Below, piece by piece: positions 27,889 to 37,379 of a DNA stretch of 64,000 nt. Each line of letters starts with the position of its first letter. Position 1 is the stretch's first letter. Made by a program: the position numbers and the translations under genes. The DNA lies in assembly GCF_900155425.1 (NCBI RefSeq), contig NZ_LT700191.1, forward strand, positions 483,918 to 547,917, read 5' to 3'. Below the pieces are notes generated by a model that was not told the origin of the DNA, made no database searches, and saw only the letters and a list, made by a program, of their open reading frames with translations. Origin of the DNA: Parabacteroides massiliensis (GTDB lineage Bacteria > Bacteroidota > Bacteroidia > Bacteroidales > Tannerellaceae).

Positions 27889-28464
27889 TTAAAGAAAAGC
27901 AAGTAATATCGGCAAATAATCCTTTAGTTCCACACGAAGCAACTTCAACGCTTGCTGAATACGATAATCGACTGTTTTGGATGAAACACCCAAACGTATT
28001 GCTATTTCGCTGTACGTCATGTGCTGGAAACGATTCAACTCGAAAGCTTCCCGGTAACTGTCAGGAAGACGTTGCAACGCATCTTCTATTTTACGGCTCA
28101 GTTCTTCCACGACATAGAAATCGGGATCTTCATATTCCAAATGCCGATTGTCGTACAGCGTACTGATAATCCTCTGTTTTATTTCATTCCGACTGATCAA
28201 CGTCAGGCAACGGTTCTTCACCGCCTTGAACAGATAGCTCTTTGGAGAAATCTCAAACGTATGCATCTCCCGATTCTCCCACAACCAAACCATCACATCC
28301 TGCACAATCTCTTGTCCATCATCATATTCGACAAACTGCCGGGCATAAGCACACAAAGATGGATAATAACGAAGAAACAAGCAGTCAAAAGCCTTTTCTT
28401 CACTTACTTGAATTCTTTGAAATAGAATCTCATCACTCGTTTTATCCGTGAGTATTGAAAGCAT
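27889..28464 (-). CDS. ECF-type RNA polymerase sigma-70 factor
   Basis: A 191-aa sigma factor. Region 2 (about 20-85: FLRYYPSLCAYARQFV, EIVQDVMVWLWEN, SYLFKAVKNRCL) binds the -10 element and core polymerase; region 4 (about 125-180: LQRLPDSYREAFELNRFQHMTYSEIAIRLGVSSKTVDYRIQQAL in separate motifs RLPDSYREAF and MTYSEIAIRLGVS) binds the -35. A TATATTTG element lies at 28507-28514. It is transcribed away from the FecR gene at 29021; the usual Bacteroidales order is sigma then fecR on one strand, so this divergent order is uncommon. It probably drives the FecR-SusC-SusD genes when ligand is present. Confidence 0.9.
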   Translation of the reverse strand: MLSILTDKTSDEILFQRIQVSEEKAFDCLFLRYYPSLCAYARQFVEYDDGQEIVQDVMVWLWENREMHTFEISPKSYLFKAVKNRCLTLISRNEIKQRIISTLYDNRHLEYEDPDFYVVEELSRKIEDALQRLPDSYREAFELNRFQHMTYSEIAIRLGVSSKTVDYRIQQALKLLRVELKDYLPILLAFL

Positions 28465-28506
28465 ATATATGGCAAATTAATTCCTATAAGACTTAGATTT
28501 ATTTGT

Positions 28507-28514
28507 ACAAATAT
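28507..28514 (-). promoter_or_regulatory. -7 element of the ECF sigma gene
   Basis: TATATTTG on the minus strand, 43 bases before the sigma-factor start, matching TAnnTTTG. Confidence 0.55.
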
Positions 28515-28597
28515 AATTTTTTGATTTATAAAACAATTTACAATCCCATTAATTTTTCATTAAGATCGAACAAAAAACAAATCCTCCATTTTAAGAA

Positions 28598-28715
28598 TCA
28601 ACTTTCCTCCTGTTCTTCTATCCACTCTCTCAATTCTGCTTCGGATTCGATACGCATTAACACCAAATAGTGAGACCAAGAAAGCGTAAACGGGTATGTA
28701 CCTGTTAGTTTTATT
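28598..28715 (-). pseudogene. DUF1016 N-terminal relic
   Basis: The minus strand encodes LTGTYPFTLSWSHYLVLMRI then ESEAELREWIEEQEES and a stop. LSWSHYxxLMRIE is a hallmark of the DUF1016 N-terminal domain, which is normally followed by FYxxEA and the nuclease core; here the frame stops almost at once. It is a second, truncated copy of the family found intact at 25310, from a different subgroup. Confidence 0.6.
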
Positions 28716-28735
28716 GAGCTTTTTATCGTTTTTTG

Positions 28736-28762
28736 AATTTGGTCAACAGTGTTGACCAAATT
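28736..28762. promoter_or_regulatory. 27-nt perfect palindrome
   Basis: AATTTGGTCAACA, central G, TGTTGACCAAATT: 13-base arms with no mismatch. It lies between the divergent sigma and FecR genes, next to the DUF1016 relic. It looks like a repressor operator; whether anything still binds is unknown. Confidence 0.55.
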
Positions 28763-28824
28763 ACCGTCTGATAATTCACACTGTTGCGCCATATGTGAAC
28801 TTCTGCGTATTTAGTTTCGTGGAA

Positions 28825-28920
28825 ATGCACAAGAGGCTCGAACAAAATATGTCCGAACTGATTCCGCTGACCGACGAGAACAAAGAAAAACTGGCAGAGG
28901 GAATGGGTGCAATCGCCTGA
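28825..28920 (+). other. Short orphan coding fragment
   Basis: A 31-codon frame from ATG 28825 reads MHKRLEQNMSELIPLTDENK then EKLAEGMGAIA and a stop. Its residue make-up is that of a real protein tail, and it sits among relics, but I do not recognise the family. Possibly the C-terminus of a lost accessory gene. Confidence 0.3.
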
Positions 28921-29020
28921 AAACATGGATTACAAAACACAAAAAAGAGCTATGCAAAAAAATTCATTTTTCGTTTAGGAGATTTCCCGTTTCGTTAGTC
29001 TTAACTATAAAAGAGACAAA

Positions 29021-30046
29021 ATGAATGCACAAAAACATATAATAGATGAACAACTTCTTTGGAATTACTTTTCCGGAGCAATCACACCTGACCAAAAAAC
29101 AGTCATCGAATCCTGGATACAAGAATCCGAAGAAAATAAAAAGATGGCACAGGATATCGAGTATATTTATTTTGCCACGGACACACTAAACATTATCAAA
29201 TCTGTAGATTCAACTTCGGCTTTGAAAGAAGTAAAGGAGAAGATTAACAGAAAAAGAGATTATAAGCATTCGTTCATTTTCCAACTGCAACGGATCGCTG
29301 CAATTCTCATCATTCCCTTATTGATCAGCACAATCTACCTTGCAACGAAAAAAGATCCGGTTGAATTCATCGAAATCAGGACAAATCCAGGAATGGTCGC
29401 AACCGTTGACCTTCCAGATGGCAGCAAAGTATGGCTTAACTCCCACTCTTATTTGAAGCATCCGAAACAGTTCACCGGAGATACACGAGACGTAGAATTG
29501 GAGGGTGAGGCTTATTTCTCCGTAAAAAAAGATAAATCAAAGCGATTCATTGTCAACACGCCTTTTGATTTGAAAGCCGAGGTATTAGGTACTGAATTCA
29601 ATATGGAAGCTTACAGAGAAAGCAATAAAGTGATCACCACTTTAGTCTCCGGTTCCGTCAGACTCTCATTCTCCAATAAGGAAAATACGGAAGAGACATT
29701 GCTTATGAAGCCTAATGAAGAAATATCCTATAATTCAAAGACAAAAGGCATTAGCAAAAATAGACCTTATCTTCCCACGCTAACAGCCTGGAAAGACGGT
29801 TTGGTTATTTTCAGGAATACGACTTTTGATGAAGCATTGAATATATTAAATAAACGATTTAATACTGAATTCATTGTAAAGAATGACTTACTGTATGAAA
29901 ACTCGTTTACCGGAACTTTCGATGGACAACATCTTCATCTCATACTCGAACATTTCCGCTTATCATCGGGTATTCAATATAAGTTTGTTGATCCAGAAAC
30001 TAGGTCGAATAAAATATCTGAAAAAACAATTGTTGAACTATATTAA
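29021..30046 (+). CDS. FecR-family anti-sigma factor
   Basis: A 341-aa inner-membrane regulator. A cytosolic N-terminal part (1-85) carries the sigma-binding helices; one membrane helix lies at about 93-110 (IAAILIIPLLISTIYLA). The periplasmic FecR domain (TNPGMVATVDLPDGSKVWLN, VELEGEAYFSVKKD, FIVNTPFDLKAEVLGTEFN in separate motifs such as DGSKVWLN and GEAYFSV) is followed by a C-terminal STN-contact domain (FDEALNILNKRF). It would hold the ECF sigma until the STN domain of the downstream SusC signals ligand binding. The sigma gene is divergent, 556 bases upstream across gene relics. Confidence 0.92.
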   Translation: MNAQKHIIDEQLLWNYFSGAITPDQKTVIESWIQESEENKKMAQDIEYIYFATDTLNIIKSVDSTSALKEVKEKINRKRDYKHSFIFQLQRIAAILIIPLLISTIYLATKKDPVEFIEIRTNPGMVATVDLPDGSKVWLNSHSYLKHPKQFTGDTRDVELEGEAYFSVKKDKSKRFIVNTPFDLKAEVLGTEFNMEAYRESNKVITTLVSGSVRLSFSNKENTEETLLMKPNEEISYNSKTKGISKNRPYLPTLTAWKDGLVIFRNTTFDEALNILNKRFNTEFIVKNDLLYENSFTGTFDGQHLHLILEHFRLSSGIQYKFVDPETRSNKISEKTIVELY

Positions 30047-30223
30047 AATCACTGAAATATGAACAATCTAAATTCTAACAACAAAATGAAAACATTCAAA
30101 CCTCCTTAAAAAACATACGGGAAAAATATTGGCGTATTTTCCCGTATGAAAACCTTCTGCCAACTTGTTTGGCGACAAGCTGACAGCAAATAATTTTTTT
30201 AACTCTAAATCACTTACAAATCT

Positions 30224-33200
30224 ATGACAAATTATTTTAGCATCCAACATTTCAGGATGACGAATCTATCGTTTATTATCCTGAAAAAAATACCATTATG
30301 TATGAGACTCATCGCAATAATGTTATTTGTATGCATCGGACTGACTTATGCTTCAGACAGTTACAGTCAATCTGCAACGTTAACACTGAACGTTAACAAC
30401 AAAACAGTACAAGAAGTTTTGGACGAAATCGAGAAACAATCTGAATTTCGTTTTTTCTACAACAACAAACAAGTAAACACGAATCGTGTTGTTTCCATTC
30501 AAAGTAAAAAAAAGGATGTATTCAACATTCTTGAACAATTATTCAACGGAACAGATATTAGTTATAAGGTTTTGGACAAAAGTATCATTCTTTCTCCCAA
30601 AGAGATGCTGATTAGTGCCGTTGCCCAACAATCCATAAAAACGATATCCGGAACTATCACCGATAGTAACGGTGAACCGATCATCGGTGCAAATGTATTA
30701 GAAAAAGGATCTACAAATGGCACCATAACCGATATCAACGGTAAATTCAGTTTATCCGTTCCCGATAAATCGACATTAATAATCTCATATATCGGATACG
30801 TATCCAAGGCTATTATCGTAGGGAACCAAACAGTCTTCAACATACAATTGACAGAAGACACCCAAAATTTAAATGAAGTGGTTGTAACAGCATTAGGTAT
30901 CAAACGTGAAGAAAAAGCGCTTGGGTATGCTGTCCAAAAAGTGAAAGGGGATAATCTAACCATAGTCAAATCAGTAGATGTCGGAACAGCTATCACTGGT
31001 AAAATCGCAGGATTAAATGTTCAGAACAGTAGTGAATTCAATGAAGCACCAAGTATACAACTTCGTGGAGAAACACCACTTCTTGTTGTTGACGGTGTTC
31101 CTTATGGAAACATCACTTTACGAGATATTGCATCCGATGACATTGAATCTATAGATGTTCTAAAAGGAGCAACAGCATCTGCCCTTTACGGTTCTCGTGG
31201 AGGTTCAGGAGCCATTATGGTAACAACCAAAAGAGGAAAAGAAGAAGGGCTAAATGTCAGTATAAACAGTAATACCATGTTTGATGCTGGTTTTCTCCGT
31301 TTACCTGAAGTACAAACATCTTATAGTACGGGTATGAATGGTAAATATAACTCTGAAGACTTTGTTTGGGGAGATAAAATGGATATCGGACGAACCGCTA
31401 CCCAATGGGATCCAATTGGAATGGAGTGGAAAGATATGCCATTGATATCAAAGGGAAAAAATAATTTCAAAAACTTCCTTGAACAAAGTATTGTTACCAA
31501 TAACAACATCAGTGTTGTTCAAAAAGGGAAATATGGAAGTGTTCGCACCTCTCTCACCCACATTTATAATAAAGGACAATACCCCAATACAAAACTGAAT
31601 AAATTAACTTATACTGTTTCCGGAGATATGAAATGGAAAGATTTCACTTTTGAAGGAGGATTAACTTATAACAAACGCTTCTATCCTAACAATGAAGGGA
31701 CTGGATATGGAACAGGCGGATATATATATAGCATGTTAGTTTGGACTGGAACTGATTTAGATATTCGAGATTATAAAAATTATTGGCAAAAAAAAAATGA
31801 AGTTCAGAACTGGCCCAACAAAGTTTGGTATGATAATCCCTACTTCATTGCAAATGAAATCATCCACTCTAGTGACTATGATGTTGTAAATGGCTTTATG
31901 AATGCAAAATACGACTTCGCACCGTGGTTAAGAGCATCTTTACGTACCGGTGTTGATGTGTATACAGAAAGAGAAATCTGGCGTAATTCTATAGGAGCAT
32001 GTGGAGGATGGAATAAAAAAGGATATTATGAAGAACAAAGGAAAGGTGGTTATAGTGTCAATAATGACATCATCATTTCTGCCGATAAAAAATTCGGTGA
32101 TTTTTCAATTGATGGTTTTGTCGGTACAAGCTTATATTTTTATCAAGACGATGTCTTAAACGGAAAGACTTCAAATGGTATTACAATACCTGGATATTAT
32201 TCATTGAAAGCCTCTGTTGATCCAGCAAAGGTATATAGTACAATTAAGAAAAAACAAGTTAACAGCCTATATGGAAAAGTATCTGGTTCTTGGAAAAGCA
32301 CTCTATTTTTGGACATAACAGCCCGAAATGACTGGTCATCCACTCTACCAGTAGAAACCCGTTCATATTTTTATCCCTCTATATCTGGTAGCTTAGTTAT
32401 ATCTGAGTTATTCAATATGCCCCAATGGTTTGATTTCTGGAAAATTCGTGCATCATGGACACAAACCAAATCTGATCTGGGTGTCTATGAAACCGATCGT
32501 AGTTATTCCATCTCTACTAATTTATGGGATAATATGAACGGAGCTACTTATCCCACTACAATGCGCAGCACTTTGGTCGAACCTAGTGCTACTCGTACTT
32601 ACGAAATTGGTACAGGAATGCATTTTCTAAAAAATCGTCTGCAAGTAGATATTGCCTATTATAATAAACTATATTACAACTTAACTAAAAAAGCAGCAAT
32701 CAGCGATGCTTGCGGTTTCGAATACACATTAATCAACACAAACGAAGAACATGTCCGGAAAGGAGTAGAAGTAACTGTTTCCGCCAATATCATCCAAAGT
32801 AAAGATTGGGATTGGATCACGACATTCAACTGGTCACTAGATCGTTATTATTATTCAAAAATAGATCCTATCTATTCAACTCAAAAAGACTGGGTAAAAC
32901 CTGGTGAACGTTGGGATTGGCTTGGATATTATGATTGGGAAAGAGATCCTTACGGAAACATTATCCACGATAATGGCTACCCGATCCAAAGCAAGTATCA
33001 AAGTGTAGCCGGATATGAAAATCCCGACTGGATCTTTGGATTTAATAATACCGTAAGATACAAAGACTTCACACTTTCATTTACATTGGACGGTCGCATA
33101 GGAGGTGTTGCCCATTCGGTTATGGATCAAGCATTATGGATGACAGGAGCACACCGCGACAGTGACACATTCTGGCGCTATGATGAAGTTGTAAACGGTA

Positions 33201-33607
33201 ATAAAAGCTACATCGGGGAAGGTGTAAAGGTTGTTTCAGGTAGTGTAGAATATGACTCACAAGGACATATCGTTTCTGATACACGTGTTTTCGATCTAAA
33301 TGATAAAGCTGTTTCATATGAAGGTTATATGAAACTCTACAATGGAGCTGGAAATGTTTGGAATGCTAAACATCAACACATTCTCAAACAAACGTTTATC
33401 AAATTAAGAGAATTGTCGCTCAATTACAATATACCCCAAAATATATGCAACAAAATTGGCATGAAAAGAGCCTCTATTGCATTCGTTGGAAATAATTTGT
33501 TCCTGTTGACAAAAGATTTCAAATTTTCTGATCCTGACAAAGCTACAGAAAATCTCAATTCCCCGTCATTAAGAATGCTTGGATGTAATATTAAAATTAA
33601 CTTCTAA
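30224..33607 (+). CDS. SusC-family TonB-linked transporter with STN signalling domain
   Basis: 1127 aa; an ATG at 30257 (residue 12, MTNLSFIILKKIPL) is an equally good start. A signal segment ends near YASDSYSQS. The STN domain (about 52-105: VQEVLDEIEKQSEFRFFYNN) would contact the FecR anti-sigma factor. A carboxypeptidase-regulatory-like domain (KTISGTITDSNGEPIIGANV), plug (LNEVVVTALGIKREEKALGY) and barrel ending in NIKINF follow. The 177-bp gap after fecR shows no terminator. SusD follows 12 bases later, then a phosphodiesterase. The base composition is AT-richer than the core genes, suggesting horizontal acquisition of the locus. The substrate is probably a phosphorylated compound by context. 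Confidence 0.93.
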   Translation: MTNYFSIQHFRMTNLSFIILKKIPLCMRLIAIMLFVCIGLTYASDSYSQSATLTLNVNNKTVQEVLDEIEKQSEFRFFYNNKQVNTNRVVSIQSKKKDVFNILEQLFNGTDISYKVLDKSIILSPKEMLISAVAQQSIKTISGTITDSNGEPIIGANVLEKGSTNGTITDINGKFSLSVPDKSTLIISYIGYVSKAIIVGNQTVFNIQLTEDTQNLNEVVVTALGIKREEKALGYAVQKVKGDNLTIVKSVDVGTAITGKIAGLNVQNSSEFNEAPSIQLRGETPLLVVDGVPYGNITLRDIASDDIESIDVLKGATASALYGSRGGSGAIMVTTKRGKEEGLNVSINSNTMFDAGFLRLPEVQTSYSTGMNGKYNSEDFVWGDKMDIGRTATQWDPIGMEWKDMPLISKGKNNFKNFLEQSIVTNNNISVVQKGKYGSVRTSLTHIYNKGQYPNTKLNKLTYTVSGDMKWKDFTFEGGLTYNKRFYPNNEGTGYGTGGYIYSMLVWTGTDLDIRDYKNYWQKKNEVQNWPNKVWYDNPYFIANEIIHSSDYDVVNGFMNAKYDFAPWLRASLRTGVDVYTEREIWRNSIGACGGWNKKGYYEEQRKGGYSVNNDIIISADKKFGDFSIDGFVGTSLYFYQDDVLNGKTSNGITIPGYYSLKASVDPAKVYSTIKKKQVNSLYGKVSGSWKSTLFLDITARNDWSSTLPVETRSYFYPSISGSLVISELFNMPQWFDFWKIRASWTQTKSDLGVYETDRSYSISTNLWDNMNGATYPTTMRSTLVEPSATRTYEIGTGMHFLKNRLQVDIAYYNKLYYNLTKKAAISDACGFEYTLINTNEEHVRKGVEVTVSANIIQSKDWDWITTFNWSLDRYYYSKIDPIYSTQKDWVKPGERWDWLGYYDWERDPYGNIIHDNGYPIQSKYQSVAGYENPDWIFGFNNTVRYKDFTLSFTLDGRIGGVAHSVMDQALWMTGAHRDSDTFWRYDEVVNGNKSYIGEGVKVVSGSVEYDSQGHIVSDTRVFDLNDKAVSYEGYMKLYNGAGNVWNAKHQHILKQTFIKLRELSLNYNIPQNICNKIGMKRASIAFVGNNLFLLTKDFKFSDPDKATENLNSPSLRMLGCNIKINF

Positions 33608-33619
33608 TCAAATCATAAA

Positions 33620-35143
33620 ATGAAAACACTTTCGCATATTCTAATCACAGGATTAGCCTTAATTGGTATCTCCTGTACTGGAAATTTCGATGATCTGAAT
33701 ACAGATCCGAATTCTGCAACAACCGTAACAGCCTCATTGTTGGCAACCCCTTTGCTACTCGATATAACGGCAACAGGAGGGACTGCTTCTGGTTTCATTT
33801 CAGACAATTGTCTTGCTAAACAAATGATCTGGCTCGAATCTCTATACGACTACAATTACAATCTGTTGGGACGTGCTAGTGTAGGAGGCTATAAAACTTT
33901 AATCAATGCCTTAAAAATGGTGGAACTAGCAGATGAAAAAGACAAAGCGGCTTATGAAGGTTTGGCTCTTTTCATTAAAAGCTACAAAATATTCTATATA
34001 TCCATGCAGTTAGGTGATGTACCCTATTCTGAAGCACTGAAAGGAGAAGAAGGATTAGTTAGACCTAAATACGATACACAGGAAAGTGTCATGATAAACC
34101 TAATTAACGACTTAGAAAAAGCTGCATCCCTATACAACAAAGCATCTGATTTTGAAGGTGATCCAATCTTAAATGGTGATGTTTCCAAATGGAGAAAAGT
34201 TGTGGATGCTTTCCGCTTAAAAATGTTACTCTATCTTTCTAAGAAAGAGAATCATACCGAATTACGAATAAAAGACCGCTTTGCCCAAATCGTTGCATCC
34301 GGAAACTTGATGAGTAGCAATAATGATAACTTCCAACTGGAATTTTCAGATAAAGCTGGACAGATTTATCCATTTAACAAAATTGTGTCAAAGCATTATA
34401 TGTACACAACGATCTCAAGTGTCGTAGTTGACACGCTAAAAGCCTACGATGACTACCGTTTATTCTATTTTGCCAAACCGGCAGCAGCATTGATCGCATC
34501 CGGTTTAAAAGCAAATGATAAAAATGCTTATGTAGGACTTAATCCTGTTGCTGATTTTTCAGATCTGCAATCCCAATCTGCAGACGGAAATTGCTGTACA
34601 TTAAATGCCAGGTATACAGATCTGATCACAGGTGAACCTTATGTCAGAATCGGTTATGCCGAGCAATGTTTCATTTTGGCTGAAGCTGTCTTACGGGGCT
34701 GGATTACAGGCAACGCCTCCGACTATTATAACAAAGGTATTCGGGCAGCGATGGAGTTTATCGCAAACAACACTCCAAATGAAGAGAAATATCATTCAGG
34801 ACGGCAAATCACCGATGAATACATTACTCAATACTTGCAAAATAATTGTATTAAACTTCAAGGAAATTTTGAAAGTCAATTGAAAAAGATTATCGTTCAA
34901 AAATATCTGGCCTACTATATGCAATATCCGATGGATGCCTATTACGAATATCGTCGTACAGGATACCCAGTCCTTCCCATAAATCCGAATACAAATCGAA
35001 ATACTGATAAAAACAAGATTCCTGTTCGTTGGATGTATTCGACTTGGGAATATGACTATAACAAAGAAAACGTTGAAGAAGCAGTGCAACGTCAATACGA
35101 AGGGATAGATGATTATAATAAATTAATGTGGATTTTAAAGTAA
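33620..35143 (+). CDS. SusD-like outer-membrane lipoprotein (SusD_2 type)
   Basis: A 507-aa lipoprotein with lipobox GISCTGN (Cys20). The N-terminal FDDLNTDPNSAT and later YVRIGYAEQCFILAEAVLRG mark the SusD-like_2 group, which differs from classical SusD in its early region. TPR-type helices dominate. It would sit on the cell surface over the SusC barrel and deliver ligand. It follows SusC by 12 bases and precedes the phosphodiesterase gene by 9. Ligand not deducible. Confidence 0.9.
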   Translation: MKTLSHILITGLALIGISCTGNFDDLNTDPNSATTVTASLLATPLLLDITATGGTASGFISDNCLAKQMIWLESLYDYNYNLLGRASVGGYKTLINALKMVELADEKDKAAYEGLALFIKSYKIFYISMQLGDVPYSEALKGEEGLVRPKYDTQESVMINLINDLEKAASLYNKASDFEGDPILNGDVSKWRKVVDAFRLKMLLYLSKKENHTELRIKDRFAQIVASGNLMSSNNDNFQLEFSDKAGQIYPFNKIVSKHYMYTTISSVVVDTLKAYDDYRLFYFAKPAAALIASGLKANDKNAYVGLNPVADFSDLQSQSADGNCCTLNARYTDLITGEPYVRIGYAEQCFILAEAVLRGWITGNASDYYNKGIRAAMEFIANNTPNEEKYHSGRQITDEYITQYLQNNCIKLQGNFESQLKKIIVQKYLAYYMQYPMDAYYEYRRTGYPVLPINPNTNRNTDKNKIPVRWMYSTWEYDYNKENVEEAVQRQYEGIDDYNKLMWILK

Positions 35144-35152
35144 GATAAGTTT

Positions 35153-36064
35153 ATGAAAAATACGTATTTAATAGCAATTTTATTGCTTTGCTGTTTAATT
35201 TCATGTACACAACAGGAAAAACAATCATCCGAATGGAAAGCTAAACATGTCATCCTAATCGGTATTGATGCATGGGGGGCTTATAGTATGAACAAAGCCA
35301 ATATTCCCAATATTCGAAGCCTCATGGCTAATGGCTCATATAATCTGAAAAAACGTTCTGTATTACCATCTTCTAGTGCCCCCAATTGGGCATCCATGTA
35401 CATGGGAGCCGGACCGGAACTACACGGATACTGCGAATGGGGATCACAAATTCCAGATTTACCTTCTCGTATTACAAATACAGACAAAATATTCCCAACC
35501 ATTTTCTCTGTGCTACGAGAAGCCGTTCCTGATGCTGAAATTGGTAACATTTGTGAATGGAATGGTATTAGGTATCTAGTCGATACTCTATCTTTGAATT
35601 ATGACAAACATGTTTTCGAAGCCGAAAAAGATAGTTCGGCAACAGTACGTTATGCCGTCAATTATATCAAAGAAAGAAAACCGACGTTTCTTAACATCGT
35701 TTACGATGCCCTTGACCATACAGGTCATGCAGTAGGACACGACACTCCTGGTTATTACACCAAATTGGAAGAAATCGATGGCTATATCGGAGAAATTATA
35801 GCAGCAATCAAAGAGGCTGGTATATGGGACGAAACCATCATAATTGTCACAGCCGATCATGGAGGCATTAAGAACAATCATGGTGGACGAACAATGGAAG
35901 AGATGGAAACACCTTTCATTATTAGTGGCCCCAATATTAAATCAAACTTTGAAATGCCAGAAAGCATGATGCAGTTTGACATTGCTCCAACTATAGGTTA
36001 CATTTTTGGTCTAAAATCACCCCAAGTTTGGATTGGAAGACCTATGACTTCAGCTTTTAAATAG
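35153..36064 (+). CDS. Type I phosphodiesterase/nucleotide pyrophosphatase-like lipoprotein
   Basis: A 303-aa enzyme of the alkaline-phosphatase superfamily, anchored by a lipobox (CLISCTQ). Metal and nucleophile motifs: VILIGIDAWG (first metal Asp), SVLPSSSAPNWASMYMG (Ser/Thr nucleophile region), DALDHTGHAVGHD (Asp and His ligands) and VTADHGGIKNNHGG (Asp-His pair). The compact size is typical of single-domain ENPP-like hydrolases. It is the last gene of the SusC/SusD operon, so it probably cleaves the imported or surface-bound substrate, which implies a phosphodiester or phosphonate-like ligand. A hairpin follows the stop. Confidence 0.85.
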   Translation: MKNTYLIAILLLCCLISCTQQEKQSSEWKAKHVILIGIDAWGAYSMNKANIPNIRSLMANGSYNLKKRSVLPSSSAPNWASMYMGAGPELHGYCEWGSQIPDLPSRITNTDKIFPTIFSVLREAVPDAEIGNICEWNGIRYLVDTLSLNYDKHVFEAEKDSSATVRYAVNYIKERKPTFLNIVYDALDHTGHAVGHDTPGYYTKLEEIDGYIGEIIAAIKEAGIWDETIIIVTADHGGIKNNHGGRTMEEMETPFIISGPNIKSNFEMPESMMQFDIAPTIGYIFGLKSPQVWIGRPMTSAFK

Positions 36065-36071
36065 GTTCAAT

Positions 36072-36108
36072 GGAGGCTGTCTCCCTTGACATATTATAGG
36101 CAGCCTCC
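36072..36108 (+). terminator. Hairpin after the phosphodiesterase gene
   Basis: GGAGGCTG (36072-36079) pairs perfectly with CAGCCTCC (36101-36108). There is no poly-T tail. Confidence 0.55.
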
Positions 36109-36240
36109 TAAACAAACCAAAACCTCTATAAATCGAAAATTATTCATCCCAAATAGATAAAAAACAGGTAACCTCTCTTACAATAAGCAGTATATAGCTA
36201 ATTTTATAGATTCGATCTTTCATGAAAAGACTATTAATAG

Positions 36241-36248
36241 TATCTTTG
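36241..36248 (+). promoter_or_regulatory. -7 element of the metallophosphoesterase pair
   Basis: TATCTTTG, 24 bases before the ATG at 36273. It separates the two phosphoesterase genes from the SusC/SusD operon transcriptionally. Confidence 0.6.
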
Positions 36249-36272
36249 TCCAAATGATAAACTATTCTTCCT

Positions 36273-37349
36273 ATGACAAAATCTAAAATTCTTTCAATCG
36301 TTGTAGCTGCACTACTAAGTATTGTTTCTATAACAGCCCAAGTCTACCCTGTCCGGCCTCAACTTTCTGACAAGAATTCTTTTTCTTTGATTCTGTTGCC
36401 TGATCCGCAGAGTTATAACAAGTTTGATGCTAACCAGCCGTTGTTCGAGCTACAGACGGCTTGGGTTGCCAACAGTATCGAATCGCTGAATGTCAAAGGG
36501 GTTTTATGTACCGGAGATTTGGTTGAGCAGAATGAGATACGGATTCCGGACGGTGTAAACGGGAATCAGACAAGCGAAGAGCAATGGCAGGCTGCGTCCA
36601 GGGCTTTCGAACGGCTCGACAACAAGATATCTTATGTCATTTGTACAGGAAATCATGATTACGGATATGAGAAAGCAGAAAACCGACTCTGCCACTTTCC
36701 CGATTATTTTCCTTCCGAACGAAACAGTTGCTGGAAAAAATCTTTGGTCGAGACCGGCCTGAACTATCAGGGTATTCCGACTCTTGAAAATGCGGCTTAT
36801 GAGTTTGAGACAGATACTTGGGGGAAACTATTGGTCATCTCGCTCGAATTTGCTCCGCGTGACGAGGCAATCGAATGGGCGGCTAAAGTTGCCGGTAAAG
36901 AGAAATACAAAAATCATAAGGTGATTCTGCTGACACACTCCTACATGTCGCCGGAAGCCAAGCGCCATATCAAGGAAGGCTACAAAATATCGCCTGCCAA
37001 TTATGGAGAAGCGATCTGGCAGAAGCTGGTCTATCCTTCCTCCAACATCTGTATGGTGATATGCGGGCATGAATGCGAAATTGCGGACTACAAGGGTAAT
37101 GTCAGTTTCCGGACGGATAAAAACAGCACAGGCAAGAATGTAGCCCAAATGATGTTCAATGCCCAGACTGCCGACGGACAATGGCATGGCAACGGAGGCG
37201 ACTGTTGGCTCCGCATCATGGAATTCATGCCGGACGGGAAGACGATCAAGATCAAGACATTCTCTCCTTTGTTCGCTCTTTCTCCCCTGACATCCGAAAA
37301 GGCGTGGAGAACTGATTCATACGATCAGTTCGACATCACAATAGAGTAA
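36273..37349 (+). CDS. Exported calcineurin-like metallophosphoesterase
   Basis: A 358-aa secreted protein (signal peptide about 1-22, ending ITAQ). The dimetal motifs in order are LLPDPQSYN (D-x-Q variant of the usual D-x-H), LCTGDLVEQNE (GDxxE), CTGNHDYGY (GNHD), LLTHSYM and ICGHECE (GHxC/H). It is probably a phosphatase or phosphodiesterase of the periplasm or cell surface. A second family member follows 30 bases downstream, forming a two-gene operon with its own promoter. GC content is higher than in the preceding SusC/SusD genes, so the pair may be older resident DNA. Confidence 0.88.
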   Translation: MTKSKILSIVVAALLSIVSITAQVYPVRPQLSDKNSFSLILLPDPQSYNKFDANQPLFELQTAWVANSIESLNVKGVLCTGDLVEQNEIRIPDGVNGNQTSEEQWQAASRAFERLDNKISYVICTGNHDYGYEKAENRLCHFPDYFPSERNSCWKKSLVETGLNYQGIPTLENAAYEFETDTWGKLLVISLEFAPRDEAIEWAAKVAGKEKYKNHKVILLTHSYMSPEAKRHIKEGYKISPANYGEAIWQKLVYPSSNICMVICGHECEIADYKGNVSFRTDKNSTGKNVAQMMFNAQTADGQWHGNGGDCWLRIMEFMPDGKTIKIKTFSPLFALSPLTSEKAWRTDSYDQFDITIE

Positions 37350-37379
37350 CACTATTCATAAACAAAAAACAACCTGAAG

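Noticed and set aside
27426-28166. 246-codon plus-strand frame across the relic region
   Set aside because: It runs antisense to both the integrase-primase relic and the ECF sigma gene and has no family features.
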